Assembly: GCF_002954685.1 (NCBI RefSeq)
Contig: NZ_MSCN01000001.1
Coordinates: forward strand, 1,599,456-1,663,455
Reading direction: 5' to 3'
Length of the DNA stretch: 64,000 nt
Source: Polaribacter porphyrae
GTDB lineage: Bacteria; Bacteroidota; Bacteroidia; Flavobacteriales; Flavobacteriaceae
Made by a program: the position numbers and the translations under genes
The notes under the pieces: generated by a model
Seen by the model: only the letters and a program-made list of their open reading frames with translations
Database searches by the model: none
Told to the model about the DNA's origin: nothing
Part shown: positions 1-9,482 of the stretch, piece after piece
Layout of the letters: each line of letters opens with the position of its first letter
Numbering within the stretch: the first letter of the stretch is position 1

Positions 1-79
1 TTCTTGCCTTAATGAAACAAGTTCAGCACAAGTCTCAGGAATGACATATTCATTTTTTATTATTTACTTTTTTATAACT

Positions 80-116
80 ATGAGATTCCTCGTCGTTCCT
101 CTGGTTGAATGACAGG
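80..116. repeat. Dispersed repeat D, copy 1
   Basis: An AT-rich non-coding stretch at the window start holds a TGAGATTCCTCGTCGTTCCT-type sequence followed by a GAATGACA tail. Related copies lie at 775-811, 1776-1840 and 1853-1881. This type of short intergenic repeat is common in flavobacterial genomes; its function is unknown. The rest of positions 1-216 shows no gene; positions 31-46 (GTCTCAGGAATGACAT) look like another degraded tail. Confidence 0.55.
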
Positions 117-216
117 GGATTCCCAAATTTTATGTTCATCTTTTATGTTATAAAAAATTAGTAACACGTAAAATTCATACAATAACGCTTCAAATTCTCT
201 TTCTTTTATGAAGTTA

Positions 217-1752
217 TTATTTAGAACATCTGATGATACTAGATTTGGACTCATTTTGAACTTGGTTATACTTTTTTTTTCTTAAACTCTTAATACCTTT
301 ATCTAAAAAATCTATAAAATTGTTTGCTTCTAAATCATAGGCTTTAGGCTTTGTTAGTACTTTTTCTTTACTATCCATTAATACATAAAACGGTTGTGCA
401 TTATTGGTAAATTTTCTTATCTGATAATCTGCATTTTGTTTGCCTATTGTCTTTTTTGTCTTTCCATCGTATTCTGAAACATACCAATCTTCTTCTGGTA
501 ATTTTGTTTTTTCATCGACATATAATGCGACTACTACATACTCATTCTTTAGGATTTCTAGTACTCTTTTATCACTCCAAACTCTAGCTTCCATTTCTCT
601 ACAATTGACACAACCGTGACCAGTGAAGTCTATAAAAATGGGTTTGTTTTGTGCTTTTGCACATTGTTTTGCTTGTTCTAAATCGAAATACCCTTTTAAT
701 CCGTGTGGTAGTTGTAACATATCTGCATACTTTGGTTTTGGACAGTTGTCACTTCCAGATGAATTATTATCTTGATGAGATTGCTTCGTCGTTCCTTCTC
801 GAAATGAAGTGTTTAATGTGAATTCTTGCGTAGTTAATGGTGGTAAATAGCCTGACAATGCTTTTAACGGAGCACCAATCATTCCTGGGATTAAATACAC
901 GACAAAACTAAATACCAATGTTGCCATTAATAATTTTGGTACCGAAGTTATTTTATCTTCTGCATGATGAGGTAGCCTTAATTTGCCTAGTAAATAGAAG
1001 CCTAATAATGAGAAAATAACAATCCATACTGCTAAATAAACCTCTCTGTCTAAAATGCCCCAATGGTATACTTGATCTGCAATGCTTAAAAATTTTAATG
1101 CCAATGCTAATTCAAAAAAGCCTAGTATAACTTTTATTTCTTGTAACCATCCTCCTGATTTTGGTAATTTTTCTAACCATTTTGGAAAGGCTGCAAATAG
1201 GGTAAAGGGTAGGGCTAATGCCAAGGAAAAGGCAAACATACCTACAATTGGTTTGATAACTGCTCCTCCTGCAGAGAGAACTAAAACACTTCCAACTATT
1301 GGCCCCGTGCATGAGAAAGAAATAAGTACTAATGTGAATGCCATAAAAAAGACTCCCAAGATTCCGCCTTTATTGCTTAATCCGTCCATTTTATTGATCC
1401 ATTTATTAGGCAATGTTAGTTCGAACATTCCTAAAAAAGACATTGCAAATATGACGAATATGACAAAAAATAATACATTCGGTATCCAATGAGTGCTTAA
1501 CCAATTTGCGAATTCAGGGCCATTTATTTTGGCCACTATTGTGCCTGCTATTACATATATTTGAATGATGAAAAAACCATATAACAATGCTTTTTTGATT
1601 CCTGATTTTTTGTTAGACCTTCCTTTATCTTGAGGGTTTTTATCTCCGAAAAAGCTAACTGTTAATGGTATCATTGGGAATACACAGGGGGTAAGTAGTG
1701 CCGCTAATCCTGAACCGAATGCTAGTATTGAAAAAGACCAAAGTTCTTGCAT
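217..1752 (-). CDS. dsbD: DsbD-type thiol:disulfide interchange protein
   Basis: This inner-membrane protein should pass electrons from cytoplasmic thioredoxin to envelope thiol proteins. The N-terminal part (about residues 5-300) is a hydrophobic DsbD/CcdA transmembrane domain with the two expected membrane cysteines, C23 in TPCVFP and C148 in FSCTGP. The C-terminal part (about 345-490) is a thioredoxin-like domain with C381-V-N-C384. The usual N-terminal periplasmic DsbD-alpha domain is missing, but the next gene upstream encodes a protein resembling it, so the DsbD functions appear split. The linker at residues about 314-326 coincides with a repeat-like sequence. It is the last gene of the leftward train and could recycle the TlpA-like protein encoded upstream. 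Confidence 0.9.
   Translation of the reverse strand: MQELWSFSILAFGSGLAALLTPCVFPMIPLTVSFFGDKNPQDKGRSNKKSGIKKALLYGFFIIQIYVIAGTIVAKINGPEFANWLSTHWIPNVLFFVIFVIFAMSFLGMFELTLPNKWINKMDGLSNKGGILGVFFMAFTLVLISFSCTGPIVGSVLVLSAGGAVIKPIVGMFAFSLALALPFTLFAAFPKWLEKLPKSGGWLQEIKVILGFFELALALKFLSIADQVYHWGILDREVYLAVWIVIFSLLGFYLLGKLRLPHHAEDKITSVPKLLMATLVFSFVVYLIPGMIGAPLKALSGYLPPLTTQEFTLNTSFREGTTKQSHQDNNSSGSDNCPKPKYADMLQLPHGLKGYFDLEQAKQCAKAQNKPIFIDFTGHGCVNCREMEARVWSDKRVLEILKNEYVVVALYVDEKTKLPEEDWYVSEYDGKTKKTIGKQNADYQIRKFTNNAQPFYVLMDSKEKVLTKPKAYDLEANNFIDFLDKGIKSLRKKKYNQVQNESKSSIIRCSK
775..811. repeat. Repeat D-like segment inside dsbD
   Basis: ATGAGATTGCTTCGTCGTTC and what follows match the intergenic repeat copies at 80-116 and 1776-1840 over most positions, yet the segment lies within the dsbD reading frame. 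It encodes the low-complexity linker before the thioredoxin domain. Confidence 0.45.
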
Positions 1753-1775
1753 TTTTTTATTTCTATTTTTTAATT

Positions 1776-1881
1776 ATGAGATTCCTCGTCGTTCATTCTT
1801 CTCTATGTCCTCGAATTACCTAACCTTTACAGGAATGACATTTTTTTTATTCATGAGATTGCTTCTTTTCTGGCAATGACG
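1776..1881. repeat. Two tandem copies of dispersed repeat D
   Basis: The gap between dsbD and the DsbD-alpha-like gene holds a copy at 1776-1840 (ATGAGATTCCTCGTCGTTC, ending in AGGAATGACA) and a shorter one at 1853-1881 (ATGAGATTGCTTC, ending in CAATGACG). The insertion separates two genes that probably act together. Confidence 0.55.
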
Positions 1882-1896
1882 TTTTTGAAAGATATT

Positions 1897-2361
1897 TTAG
1901 TTTATTTTGAATTCGAAGCCGTCATCTCCCAAGATACATTTGCCATCTTTAGTACTACACACTTGGTAATTATATGTGCCTTCTATGATTGCACTTTTCT
2001 TGATAATTTTTATTTTTTGACGAAATTCTGCCGTATGTTCAAAATAATTGACGTCTACTTCAAAGACTTCATCATATACTTTTTTTGTATTTACTGGAAT
2101 AACATTGCCTATTAATTTGTAGCTTTTATTGAGATCAAATTCGAAAGTTGCTGGTAAAGGACCAATTTCATAATTTTGTATATTGCTATACAAATGCCAA
2201 TTATTTTCTAGTTTTACTGTAAATATTAAATCAATAATCTCACCTTGTTTTGGCTGTTTTTTAGAGATACTACAACTCCATTTAGCTGGCGTCATAATTT
2301 GTGCAGTTATAGACAAACTGAATAACAGACCTATAATTAGTGTTACAAATTTTCGTTTCAT
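1897..2361 (-). CDS. DsbD-alpha-like periplasmic protein
   Basis: A 154-residue exported protein with an N-terminal signal peptide (about 1-20, ending near ITAQ). It continues with a beta-rich domain beginning PAKWSCSISKKQPKQGEIID, as in the N-terminal thiol-accepting domain of DsbD proteins. Cysteines at CSIS, and at CSTK and KCIL near the C-terminus, could form the redox pair. In Bacteroidota this domain is often a separate gene near dsbD, and here it lies just upstream of it. The role as acceptor of electrons from DsbD is inferred from domain resemblance and position. Confidence 0.75.
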   Translation of the reverse strand: MKRKFVTLIIGLLFSLSITAQIMTPAKWSCSISKKQPKQGEIIDLIFTVKLENNWHLYSNIQNYEIGPLPATFEFDLNKSYKLIGNVIPVNTKKVYDEVFEVDVNYFEHTAEFRQKIKIIKKSAIIEGTYNYQVCSTKDGKCILGDDGFEFKIN

Positions 2362-2372
2362 TTTTTACGGTA

Positions 2373-3098
2373 TTACTTATTTGCTTTAAATATTGCATCA
2401 TCAATTTTAGCGTTTACAATATATGCCTTCACATTAATTGAACTTTGTCTATCCTCATTAAACCAATTAATTGTAAATGGCATTAAAACTCCTTCAACTT
2501 TTTGAAAATCTTTATAGTACGTGTAAATCATATTACCTCCTCTGACATGTTTTTCTTCTTTTAATACTTCTAAATAGGTGTCTTTATTTAGAAATAGTAT
2601 CGCTATGTCATCTACTTCTTTTCCAATTATATAGGTTTTTCCTTTTTTAATTTTTAGTTTGTAACAACTAATCCCCATGATATCTTCTTCGCCGACTAAC
2701 TCTACTGTATAGCCCAGTTTTTTTGCCACCACAAGCATTGAAGGAAACTCATTTGCTTCTTTTTTTGCTCTAAACGATACATCTTTTCTACTTTTTATAA
2801 GCTTTCCGCTTTTACGATCTAAATCCCAAAAATTTACACCATCGAATGTATATTGAACAACCATTTTTCCATTTATTTTTTTATGTCCTTTGTGTTTTCC
2901 TTTCTTACTTATAGAAAGAATTTCTTCGGATCCTTGAGAAGAAATGAATTCTCCTCTTAACTGAATAGATTGAATGTTACTCCAAGCTTTTTTTCCTCCT
3001 ATTTTCTCTATGTGTTTTTCGATAATTTCTTCTGCTGTTTGTGCTTTTAATATAGTGATTGAGCATAGAAACATTAAGATTAAGCTTATATTTTTCAT
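2373..3098 (-). CDS. LolA-like outer membrane lipoprotein-sorting family protein
   Basis: A 241-residue protein with a signal peptide (about 1-19, ending LKAQ). After it comes TAEEIIEKHIEKIGGKKAW, the usual opening of Bacteroidota proteins annotated as outer membrane lipoprotein-sorting (LolA/LolB-like fold). The body is an alternating beta-rich domain with a FDGVNFWDLDRKSGK stretch. It lies 11 nt upstream of the DsbD-alpha-like gene, so the two are likely cotranscribed. Such proteins bind lipid or lipoprotein in the periplasm; the true cargo is unknown. It is probably not the housekeeping LolA, given its place in this accessory train. Confidence 0.65.
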   Translation of the reverse strand: MKNISLILMFLCSITILKAQTAEEIIEKHIEKIGGKKAWSNIQSIQLRGEFISSQGSEEILSISKKGKHKGHKKINGKMVVQYTFDGVNFWDLDRKSGKLIKSRKDVSFRAKKEANEFPSMLVVAKKLGYTVELVGEEDIMGISCYKLKIKKGKTYIIGKEVDDIAILFLNKDTYLEVLKEEKHVRGGNMIYTYYKDFQKVEGVLMPFTINWFNEDRQSSINVKAYIVNAKIDDAIFKANK

Positions 3099-3152
3099 AT
3101 ATTTTAGTATAAATTTAGCTTGCTCTACTTGTATAGAGCAAGCTGATTGTTA

Positions 3153-5465
3153 TTATTTTTTTCTTCTTTTAAACCAGATTAAGAAATATGTGCTAATAAT
3201 ACTCAATGGGAGTAACCAGATTAAGATAATTTCCCATATTTTAAATGTAGGAATGTCTACCTTAAACCCAGTATCTTGAAGTGGTGGTCTACGAGCGCTA
3301 ATAGGATATTTAGCTTCTGACAACCAATGGAAAATACCTGTAAAGAATGCAGAATTATTTGCATTTAAACCATCTCTGCGCATAGAAATTTCAGTGTTAC
3401 TAAAACAATCTGCATCTCCTAAAATAACTATACGTTGCTCTTTACCCGCTTTCATTTTATTTAAAGCAATAGCCATTTCATAAGGTTTTGCAATCTCTCC
3501 TATTTCTGTATTAAGCTTCACACTTTCATTCTCAAAATCTGTAGTTTCTAATTCGTTCCAAACACCTCTCCATTTGGTTTGCAAAAGTGGTGTTACCTCA
3601 AAACCATATTGTTGCGCCATAGAATACTCTAACCCCATTCCTTCTAACATTGTGATTTTTTGATTTCTTCTTACTATTCCGCCAAATAGTAATGAAATCT
3701 TGTCAACCGCTTTTGGTGCTAAATTATTTTGAATAAGCGTGGGAGCAAAGTTTTTACTACGCTCAACGATGGTTCCATCTTTAAACCCAACTCCTAATGG
3801 TTCGACTATGGATGTCATTGCTTCCCTGCTGTTGGGTTCTGCAGCAATAAGGATGTTACCTCCTCTTTCAATATAGTTATTCAGCCTTTGCGTTTCTATT
3901 TCAGACAATGGTGTTTTTACATCTGCCAATACCAAGATATCCATATCTTCTCTAATGTCACTTACGGTCAAGTCTACATTTTCAATATCGAACCCATTAT
4001 TAATTAAACCACTTCTCTTATTTTTTAAGACTGTAACATTACTATAGTCTCTATCACCAGACTTTAGCACTTCTCTTTCTCCATGCCCAATTAAAAATCC
4101 AACTTTTATAGTTCTTTGTGAGATTCGTTTAAGTGCCGCAGAAATTTCTCTTTCATCCGGCATTACCCTCATATCATTAAAAATTCGTAGAAATGTTTTC
4201 TGACCGTTTTCATGTTCAATTTGTCTTACAAATACATTTCCTTCATCTGATAAGTGTATTTTTTTAATCTGCTCCGGACTTAAAACTTTTTTAAAGTTTA
4301 AATTATACAGCTTACAAATTTTTTCCGTAATTTCTTTATCAGAACTGTTAGGGTATTTGTTATAAATTTTAGAATTGTTTGTTGGCTTGTCCCAATAATA
4401 AACATATTCGAATTGGATATCTGGTTTAAATCGGACGTATTGTTCAAATCTTTTCATGTCACTCTTAACACGACTTGGCCATCCGTAAAACACTTTATCA
4501 CCAAGAATATTTACATAAGTTGTAATCTTTAATTTACCATTAAAGTTTTTTACTATTTCCTGGCTTTCTTTACTTAATGTGTTCCGTTTGGTGGCAGTTA
4601 CATCTAGATACGATTTTATAGTTGGCCTTGAAAATACAAACCCAATAGAAATACATGTAATTATAACAAGTGTGTATCTTTTAAAATTCACAAATTTCTT
4701 TTTGATTCTTCCTGCCTCTAATTTTACAATGGTGAAACTTATAAACATTATAATTACTACAAGAAAATAAGTTACATCTTCACTCGTAATTAATCCAGAA
4801 AGAAATGTATCCGAACGCCCCGTTATAGATAGCCAATAGGCTAACTCTCTAGTGACTTCATAATCTTGTCCGATGGTTCCAACAAAAGCCAAAACTGCTA
4901 ATACGGCTAATGTACTAATTGCTGCTACGACCTGATATGAGGTAAGTGAAGACATAAATAGGCCGATAGCTGCATACGCACATATTAATAAATAGATACC
5001 TAGTAAGCCTGAAAGCAGATGAGGAATATCTAGATTGTTAACCCCTGTATTTGCAAATATGACAGTAATGGAAATAATGCAAATAAGAATTATGCCATAT
5101 AATAGCATTGCCAAATACTTACCAAATACAATTTGAAGGGAAGAAACAGGTGAAGAAAATAATAGTTTTATGGAGCCACTACTAATTTCCCTACTCATTA
5201 AGCCCATAGTTAGTAAAGGAATATAAAGATAGAGATTCTCTTGAATAACATTAAAGATTGCCCAATCGGCTCTCATCTGTGAAAACATTCTTTCAGTAAG
5301 GTTAGGTTGTATTTGTCCAGATTCTGCGGATCTTACAAGCATTCCAAAAATATTTGTAAAAGCAGAACTCGTTTGAATGGTAAATATGACAAGTATAAGC
5401 CAAGCAATAGGTGAATAAAACAGGGTCTTTAACTCTGTTTTTGTAATATTTAAGATCGTATTCAT
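3153..5465 (-). CDS. Fused ABC-2 permease / GldG-like auxiliary protein
   Basis: At 770 residues this looks like GldF and GldG joined in one chain. Residues about 1-245 form an ABC-2-type permease with several membrane spans, including a MSREISSGSIKLLFSSPVSS loop typical of GldF-like permeases. From about 265 a new membrane anchor starts (KRYTLVIITCISIG). It leads into a large periplasmic ABC_transp_aux/GldG-like domain (about 300-690) and a final membrane helix near 745-765 with a KRRKK tail. The ATPase gene lies 13 nt upstream. GldA, GldF and GldG are linked to gliding in Flavobacterium; the fusion and neighbours suggest a paralogous transporter rather than the gliding set itself. Confidence 0.8.
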   Translation of the reverse strand: MNTILNITKTELKTLFYSPIAWLILVIFTIQTSSAFTNIFGMLVRSAESGQIQPNLTERMFSQMRADWAIFNVIQENLYLYIPLLTMGLMSREISSGSIKLLFSSPVSSLQIVFGKYLAMLLYGIILICIISITVIFANTGVNNLDIPHLLSGLLGIYLLICAYAAIGLFMSSLTSYQVVAAISTLAVLAVLAFVGTIGQDYEVTRELAYWLSITGRSDTFLSGLITSEDVTYFLVVIIMFISFTIVKLEAGRIKKKFVNFKRYTLVIITCISIGFVFSRPTIKSYLDVTATKRNTLSKESQEIVKNFNGKLKITTYVNILGDKVFYGWPSRVKSDMKRFEQYVRFKPDIQFEYVYYWDKPTNNSKIYNKYPNSSDKEITEKICKLYNLNFKKVLSPEQIKKIHLSDEGNVFVRQIEHENGQKTFLRIFNDMRVMPDEREISAALKRISQRTIKVGFLIGHGEREVLKSGDRDYSNVTVLKNKRSGLINNGFDIENVDLTVSDIREDMDILVLADVKTPLSEIETQRLNNYIERGGNILIAAEPNSREAMTSIVEPLGVGFKDGTIVERSKNFAPTLIQNNLAPKAVDKISLLFGGIVRRNQKITMLEGMGLEYSMAQQYGFEVTPLLQTKWRGVWNELETTDFENESVKLNTEIGEIAKPYEMAIALNKMKAGKEQRIVILGDADCFSNTEISMRRDGLNANNSAFFTGIFHWLSEAKYPISARRPPLQDTGFKVDIPTFKIWEIILIWLLPLSIISTYFLIWFKRRKK

Positions 5466-5478
5466 AAAGTTATTCTAA

Positions 5479-6420
5479 TTACTTATTAATAAATTCTTTT
5501 TTAGATAATGTTGCAAATGTTTCTTCAAGAGATGCTTTTTCGTAATTTATCTCATACAATCGCCAGTTGCTTTTAATACTTTGCTTTATGATGTTTTCAA
5601 GCAAGTTTTCGTCATTGTCCACTTTAAAACGGTACAATCCAGATTTTTTATTTAACAATTCAACAGTATCAATTCCTTCCAGTTTTTCTAATTCACTTTC
5701 TGCAGGTGGGCTTTTCATTTTTACTAAAATGGCATTACTTTCTATGACGTTATGAAATTCTTCCATAGTACCCTCAAACACCATAATTCCATTTTCTATC
5801 ATTTTTATATGATCGCAAATTGCCTCAACTTCTGATAGGATGTGTGTTGATATTAATACAGAACACTCTTTTGCAATATTTTTAATTAAATTTCTAACTT
5901 CAAGAATTTGATTAGGATCTAAACCATTAGTTGGTTCATCTAAAACTACAAAAGGAGGTTTATGTACAATTGCTTGGGCAATACCAACTCTTTGTTGATA
6001 TCCGCCAGAAAGATTTCTTAAAAGACGGTCACTAAAGTGCATAATGCCACATTTTGTTTTAGCTTCTGCTATTGCCTCATATATTTCTTCTTTTTTTATT
6101 AGCCTTAACTTTGCACAATGCAAGAGATATTCATCTACTGTTAGGTCTAAATGAAGTGGTGCTTTTTGAGGTAAAAACCCAAGTTGTTTTTTTGCTTCTT
6201 TTGGATTTTTTCGAATGTTAATACCGTTGATAAAAATTTCTCCCTTTGTTTGATACAATGCACCACACATAGCGTTCATTAAAGTTGATTTTCCTGCACC
6301 ATTAGAACCTAAAAGCCCAATAACTCCGTTTTTTATAATGTCAAAGCTCACATCTTTAACCGCCCATTGCGATGTATATTGATGAGAAAGGTTTTGTATT
6401 TTTAATTTTGTATTTTCCAT
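5479..6420 (-). CDS. ABC transporter ATP-binding protein (GldA-like)
   Basis: A 313-residue ABC ATPase with Walker A GSNGAGKST (residues 38-46), signature LSGGYQQRVG and Walker B FVVLDEPTNGLDP. After the nucleotide-binding domain a C-terminal extension of about 80 residues ends in SLEETFATLSKKE, as in GldA/NodI-type exporters. I start at MENTKLKIQN (6420) because the conserved domain opens there. An in-frame ATG at 6450 would add MNGCDKQIKL. It pairs with the permease/GldG fusion 13 nt downstream. The substrate is unknown. Confidence 0.88.
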   Translation of the reverse strand: MENTKLKIQNLSHQYTSQWAVKDVSFDIIKNGVIGLLGSNGAGKSTLMNAMCGALYQTKGEIFINGINIRKNPKEAKKQLGFLPQKAPLHLDLTVDEYLLHCAKLRLIKKEEIYEAIAEAKTKCGIMHFSDRLLRNLSGGYQQRVGIAQAIVHKPPFVVLDEPTNGLDPNQILEVRNLIKNIAKECSVLISTHILSEVEAICDHIKMIENGIMVFEGTMEEFHNVIESNAILVKMKSPPAESELEKLEGIDTVELLNKKSGLYRFKVDNDENLLENIIKQSIKSNWRLYEINYEKASLEETFATLSKKEFINK

Positions 6421-6507
6421 TAATTTTATTTGTTTATCACAGCCATTCACCGATAAGTCTTAAAAAAACTACTGGCTCTTATTAATAAATAATTATTGAT
6501 TCTATAG

Positions 6508-7875
6508 TTAGTTGAATGAAGGGTTTCTATAATCAAATTTTTTCTTATTGAGTCCTAAATATTTACGTATTAGAGGTTCTAATCTAGTGCCGCGAGCGTG
6601 TTTGTCTACAATTTTACCTTCTTTATCTAATAGCCAAACCGTTGGATATCCAGTTATGTTATATAAAGAATGATAGCTAACACTAGCGCCAGCACCTTTG
6701 TCTAAATGTTGTGGCCAATTGGCACCCGATTTTTTAAGGATTTTCTGTACTCTTTTTTTAGCTGCATCTCCCTCTCTTACAATACCTAAAATTTCGAAAC
6801 CCTGGTCGCGGTATTTATCATACATTGCTTTAAAATGTGGCATTTCTTGAATGCAACCTGGGCAACCAATAGACCATAGATCAAGTAAAACTACTTTTCC
6901 TCTCATATCAGCCAAATTTATCTTTGTACCATCCATAGCTGTAAAAGACATTTTTAATGGTTTAGAGTCATCAAAAAGCTTTAAAGCTTCTATAGCTTTA
7001 AGGTTATCTATAGCCATTTTGTGCAAGGCTTTAAAAGCTGGTTGGTTTGCCAATGGACTGTTGCTGTTGGTTATTTTAAGAAAGTCTTTCCAATACGGTT
7101 CTTTAATAGATGGAGAATGATTTGAGACGTATTCAATAAATCTTTTAACATAGGTTGCTGTAGATTCTATATTTGAATAGGTGTTTAATAGTGTAATAAC
7201 ACGTATTTGTAAGGGTTTCCAGTAATGCATATCAAATTGTTCCCAATAATAAATTTCTGAAGGATCTTTGTACAAATCTAAATAACGATTATAAGCCAGT
7301 TTTAGGTCTCTATTCAACAAACGGATTTCCATATTTTTTTTAATTTCTGCATCGTTAGTTGATTTGATTACTTTTTCCACTATTTTTTCCCCGTCTTGCA
7401 GCCATTCTTCTAAAGCATTAGTATCTATTGGAAGTATGCGATTTCGTTTGTGAAACAATTTAGATTTCAACTCTTTAGACGTTGTTTCTTTAATTTGAAT
7501 ATCGATATTATTAATAACAGTTACGATACTGTCTTGAATTTTATCTTGAATGAAATAAGGCTGAAAATTTGAATGGAAGTACATATTTAAAGCGATATTA
7601 TAATGAGGGCTCTCTGGGTATTTATTCAAAAAAGCTGCTGCTTTTTTACTTTTGTATAATGCTATACTGTCTTGAAATCTTCGTTTTTCTAAAAAAGTGA
7701 ACGTTTCTTTAGGTGCTACATAAGACCTTCCAACTGTTTCTAGTTCTTTCCAATCTTTGTCAGCTTCTACTTTTAATACGCTATCTGCACTGTTTTGAGA
7801 CCATATTGTAGTTGAGAAATTTAAACCGATTAATAACAGCGGTATTATGAACGTTTTATTAAAGTTGTTTTTCAT
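6508..7875 (-). CDS. TlpA-like thioredoxin-domain protein
   Basis: A 455-residue exported protein with a signal peptide (about 1-26), a long helical middle section (about 30-300) without recognised motifs, and a C-terminal TlpA/AhpC-type thioredoxin domain (about 305-440). The domain carries the active site C338-P-G-C341 in LWSIGCPGC and the cis-proline region ITGYPTVWLLD. Such proteins act as envelope thiol reductants, or work in substrate processing near SusC/SusD pairs. It lies between the SusD and ABC genes, and the DsbD pair at the end of the train could reduce it. Confidence 0.83.
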   Translation of the reverse strand: MKNNFNKTFIIPLLLIGLNFSTTIWSQNSADSVLKVEADKDWKELETVGRSYVAPKETFTFLEKRRFQDSIALYKSKKAAAFLNKYPESPHYNIALNMYFHSNFQPYFIQDKIQDSIVTVINNIDIQIKETTSKELKSKLFHKRNRILPIDTNALEEWLQDGEKIVEKVIKSTNDAEIKKNMEIRLLNRDLKLAYNRYLDLYKDPSEIYYWEQFDMHYWKPLQIRVITLLNTYSNIESTATYVKRFIEYVSNHSPSIKEPYWKDFLKITNSNSPLANQPAFKALHKMAIDNLKAIEALKLFDDSKPLKMSFTAMDGTKINLADMRGKVVLLDLWSIGCPGCIQEMPHFKAMYDKYRDQGFEILGIVREGDAAKKRVQKILKKSGANWPQHLDKGAGASVSYHSLYNITGYPTVWLLDKEGKIVDKHARGTRLEPLIRKYLGLNKKKFDYRNPSFN

Positions 7876-7977
7876 AATGTTTTATAAACTTTTAGTTGTG
7901 AACAAATTTGTATATGGTCGAGTTAAATACTACATTTTTTATAAAAAAAATACAGTAAGAAGTGTACAATCCTACCA

Positions 7978-7994
7978 CCCTCCATATTGGAGGG
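7978..7994. other. Stem-loop between susD and tlpA-like gene
   Basis: CCCTCCA-TAT-TGGAGGG is a perfect 7-bp GC-rich stem in the 163-nt gap. It is not followed by a clear T-run on the minus strand. It may trim or partly terminate the susCD transcript, so that the downstream redox/ABC genes are expressed less. Confidence 0.45.
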
Positions 7995-8038
7995 GGTTAG
8001 ATTGAAGTAGGAACTAACTATTATATTTTAAATACTAG

Positions 8039-9466
8039 TTAGTAACCAGGGTTTTGCGTTAAGTTTTGGTTTTTTCTTATCTCACTTTCTGGAATTGGAA
8101 ATAGAATATGGTGATCTTGCCAATTTGGTTTTATAGGTTTTATTACCTCGGCAGCTTTACCCGTTCGTTTTAAATCGTACCAGCGATGACCGTGTTCTGT
8201 AAACAGTTCTATTCTACGTTCCTTTATAATAGCTTCTAACATTGCATCTTTGTTATTAGCTAATGTATTTGCAAGTCCCGCTCTGTTTCTAATAGCATTC
8301 AAGTCATTTTGTGCACCTGTTATGTTGCCCAATTGTGCTCTAGCTTCTGCACGGATTAGATATTGCTCCGCTAATCTAAAAATAATACTATATTCAGAAT
8401 TTGGGTTATTGATACCATCTCTGTCTTTGTATTTATAAGGATAGTACGTTATATTACCTGTATTAGCATTTGTATTGATTCCTACCCAATTTGTTTTTCT
8501 AGCATCATTATTTTCAAAAACACCAAGAAGACCAGTTGTAAGAACATAAGAAAAAGAAGTGGAGTTCCTGCCAATAAAATTACTTGCTTGTGTGGTATGT
8601 AAATTATTACCATTTTCTAATTGCCAAATTGTTTCTGGAGATTCTTTTAAAAAGACCTTACTTAAATCTAATTCTAAAGTATGTTTATTTATAACTTGGG
8701 TTGCAGCAGTTGCAGCCAAATCCCAATTTTCGGTATATAAATAGGTTCTTGCTAACAATGCGTATGACGCCGATTTACTGGCATATGTGCGTTCACCTTT
8801 CGTATTATCTAATAATGGTAAGGCAATCGTAAGGTCTTCTCTAATATTCTCATACACCTCATTTACAGGCATACGACTTACGGAACCATTTTCTATATAA
8901 TCGCTGGTCTTGATATAGGGAACGTCACCGTACACCTCTACCAATAAAGTATGTAAAAAAGCACGAACAAATAACGCTTGCCCTTTGTAATCATTTTTCT
9001 CTTCTGTACTTAAAATACTTGAATTGTTTATGCCTTCTAAAAAATGATTGATTGAATATATAATTCTGTAAGAATCTTTCCACCAAGTAGAAGCAGTTAC
9101 ATTGTTTCCTTGTATATTGTGTTCATATATAATACGAGCTGCGCCAGAAGTCGTAACTCCAAGATAATCCAATTCGTCAGCATAAATACTCATATATGTA
9201 CTTGTTCCAAATGCTCCTTGTTGAATACCCTCATTTATCATTTGATAATAAATATTAGCTAAAGCCGATTTTATGACTCCTTTATCTTCATATACGGTTT
9301 CGGAAATTAATTTATCTTTTGGAGACTCTATCTCTAGAAAAGACTCACAAGAAATGGTATAAAAAGCCAAAAAAGAAAGTATTCCTATTTTTATATACGT
9401 TGCTGTTTTACTAAAAGCATTCTCTTTTAATGCTCTTAAATAATATGTATTGTTTTTAAATTTCAT
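8039..9466 (-). CDS. RagB/SusD-family outer membrane lipoprotein
   Basis: A 475-residue SusD-like protein that would cap the neighbouring SusC channel and bind its substrate at the cell surface. A long N-terminal leader ends in a lipobox with C40 (FYTISC), so the true start may be further inside. TPR-like helical segments and the C-terminal signature ERRIELFTEHGHRWYDLKR, followed by LFPIPESEI and NQNLTQNPGY, are typical SusD features. It starts 16 nt after the frame-restored end of SusC, the usual susCD layout. Substrate not predictable; the SusC partner has an STN domain. Confidence 0.93.
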   Translation of the reverse strand: MKFKNNTYYLRALKENAFSKTATYIKIGILSFLAFYTISCESFLEIESPKDKLISETVYEDKGVIKSALANIYYQMINEGIQQGAFGTSTYMSIYADELDYLGVTTSGAARIIYEHNIQGNNVTASTWWKDSYRIIYSINHFLEGINNSSILSTEEKNDYKGQALFVRAFLHTLLVEVYGDVPYIKTSDYIENGSVSRMPVNEVYENIREDLTIALPLLDNTKGERTYASKSASYALLARTYLYTENWDLAATAATQVINKHTLELDLSKVFLKESPETIWQLENGNNLHTTQASNFIGRNSTSFSYVLTTGLLGVFENNDARKTNWVGINTNANTGNITYYPYKYKDRDGINNPNSEYSIIFRLAEQYLIRAEARAQLGNITGAQNDLNAIRNRAGLANTLANNKDAMLEAIIKERRIELFTEHGHRWYDLKRTGKAAEVIKPIKPNWQDHHILFPIPESEIRKNQNLTQNPGY

Positions 9467-9482
9467 AATATCGTTTTTATGA

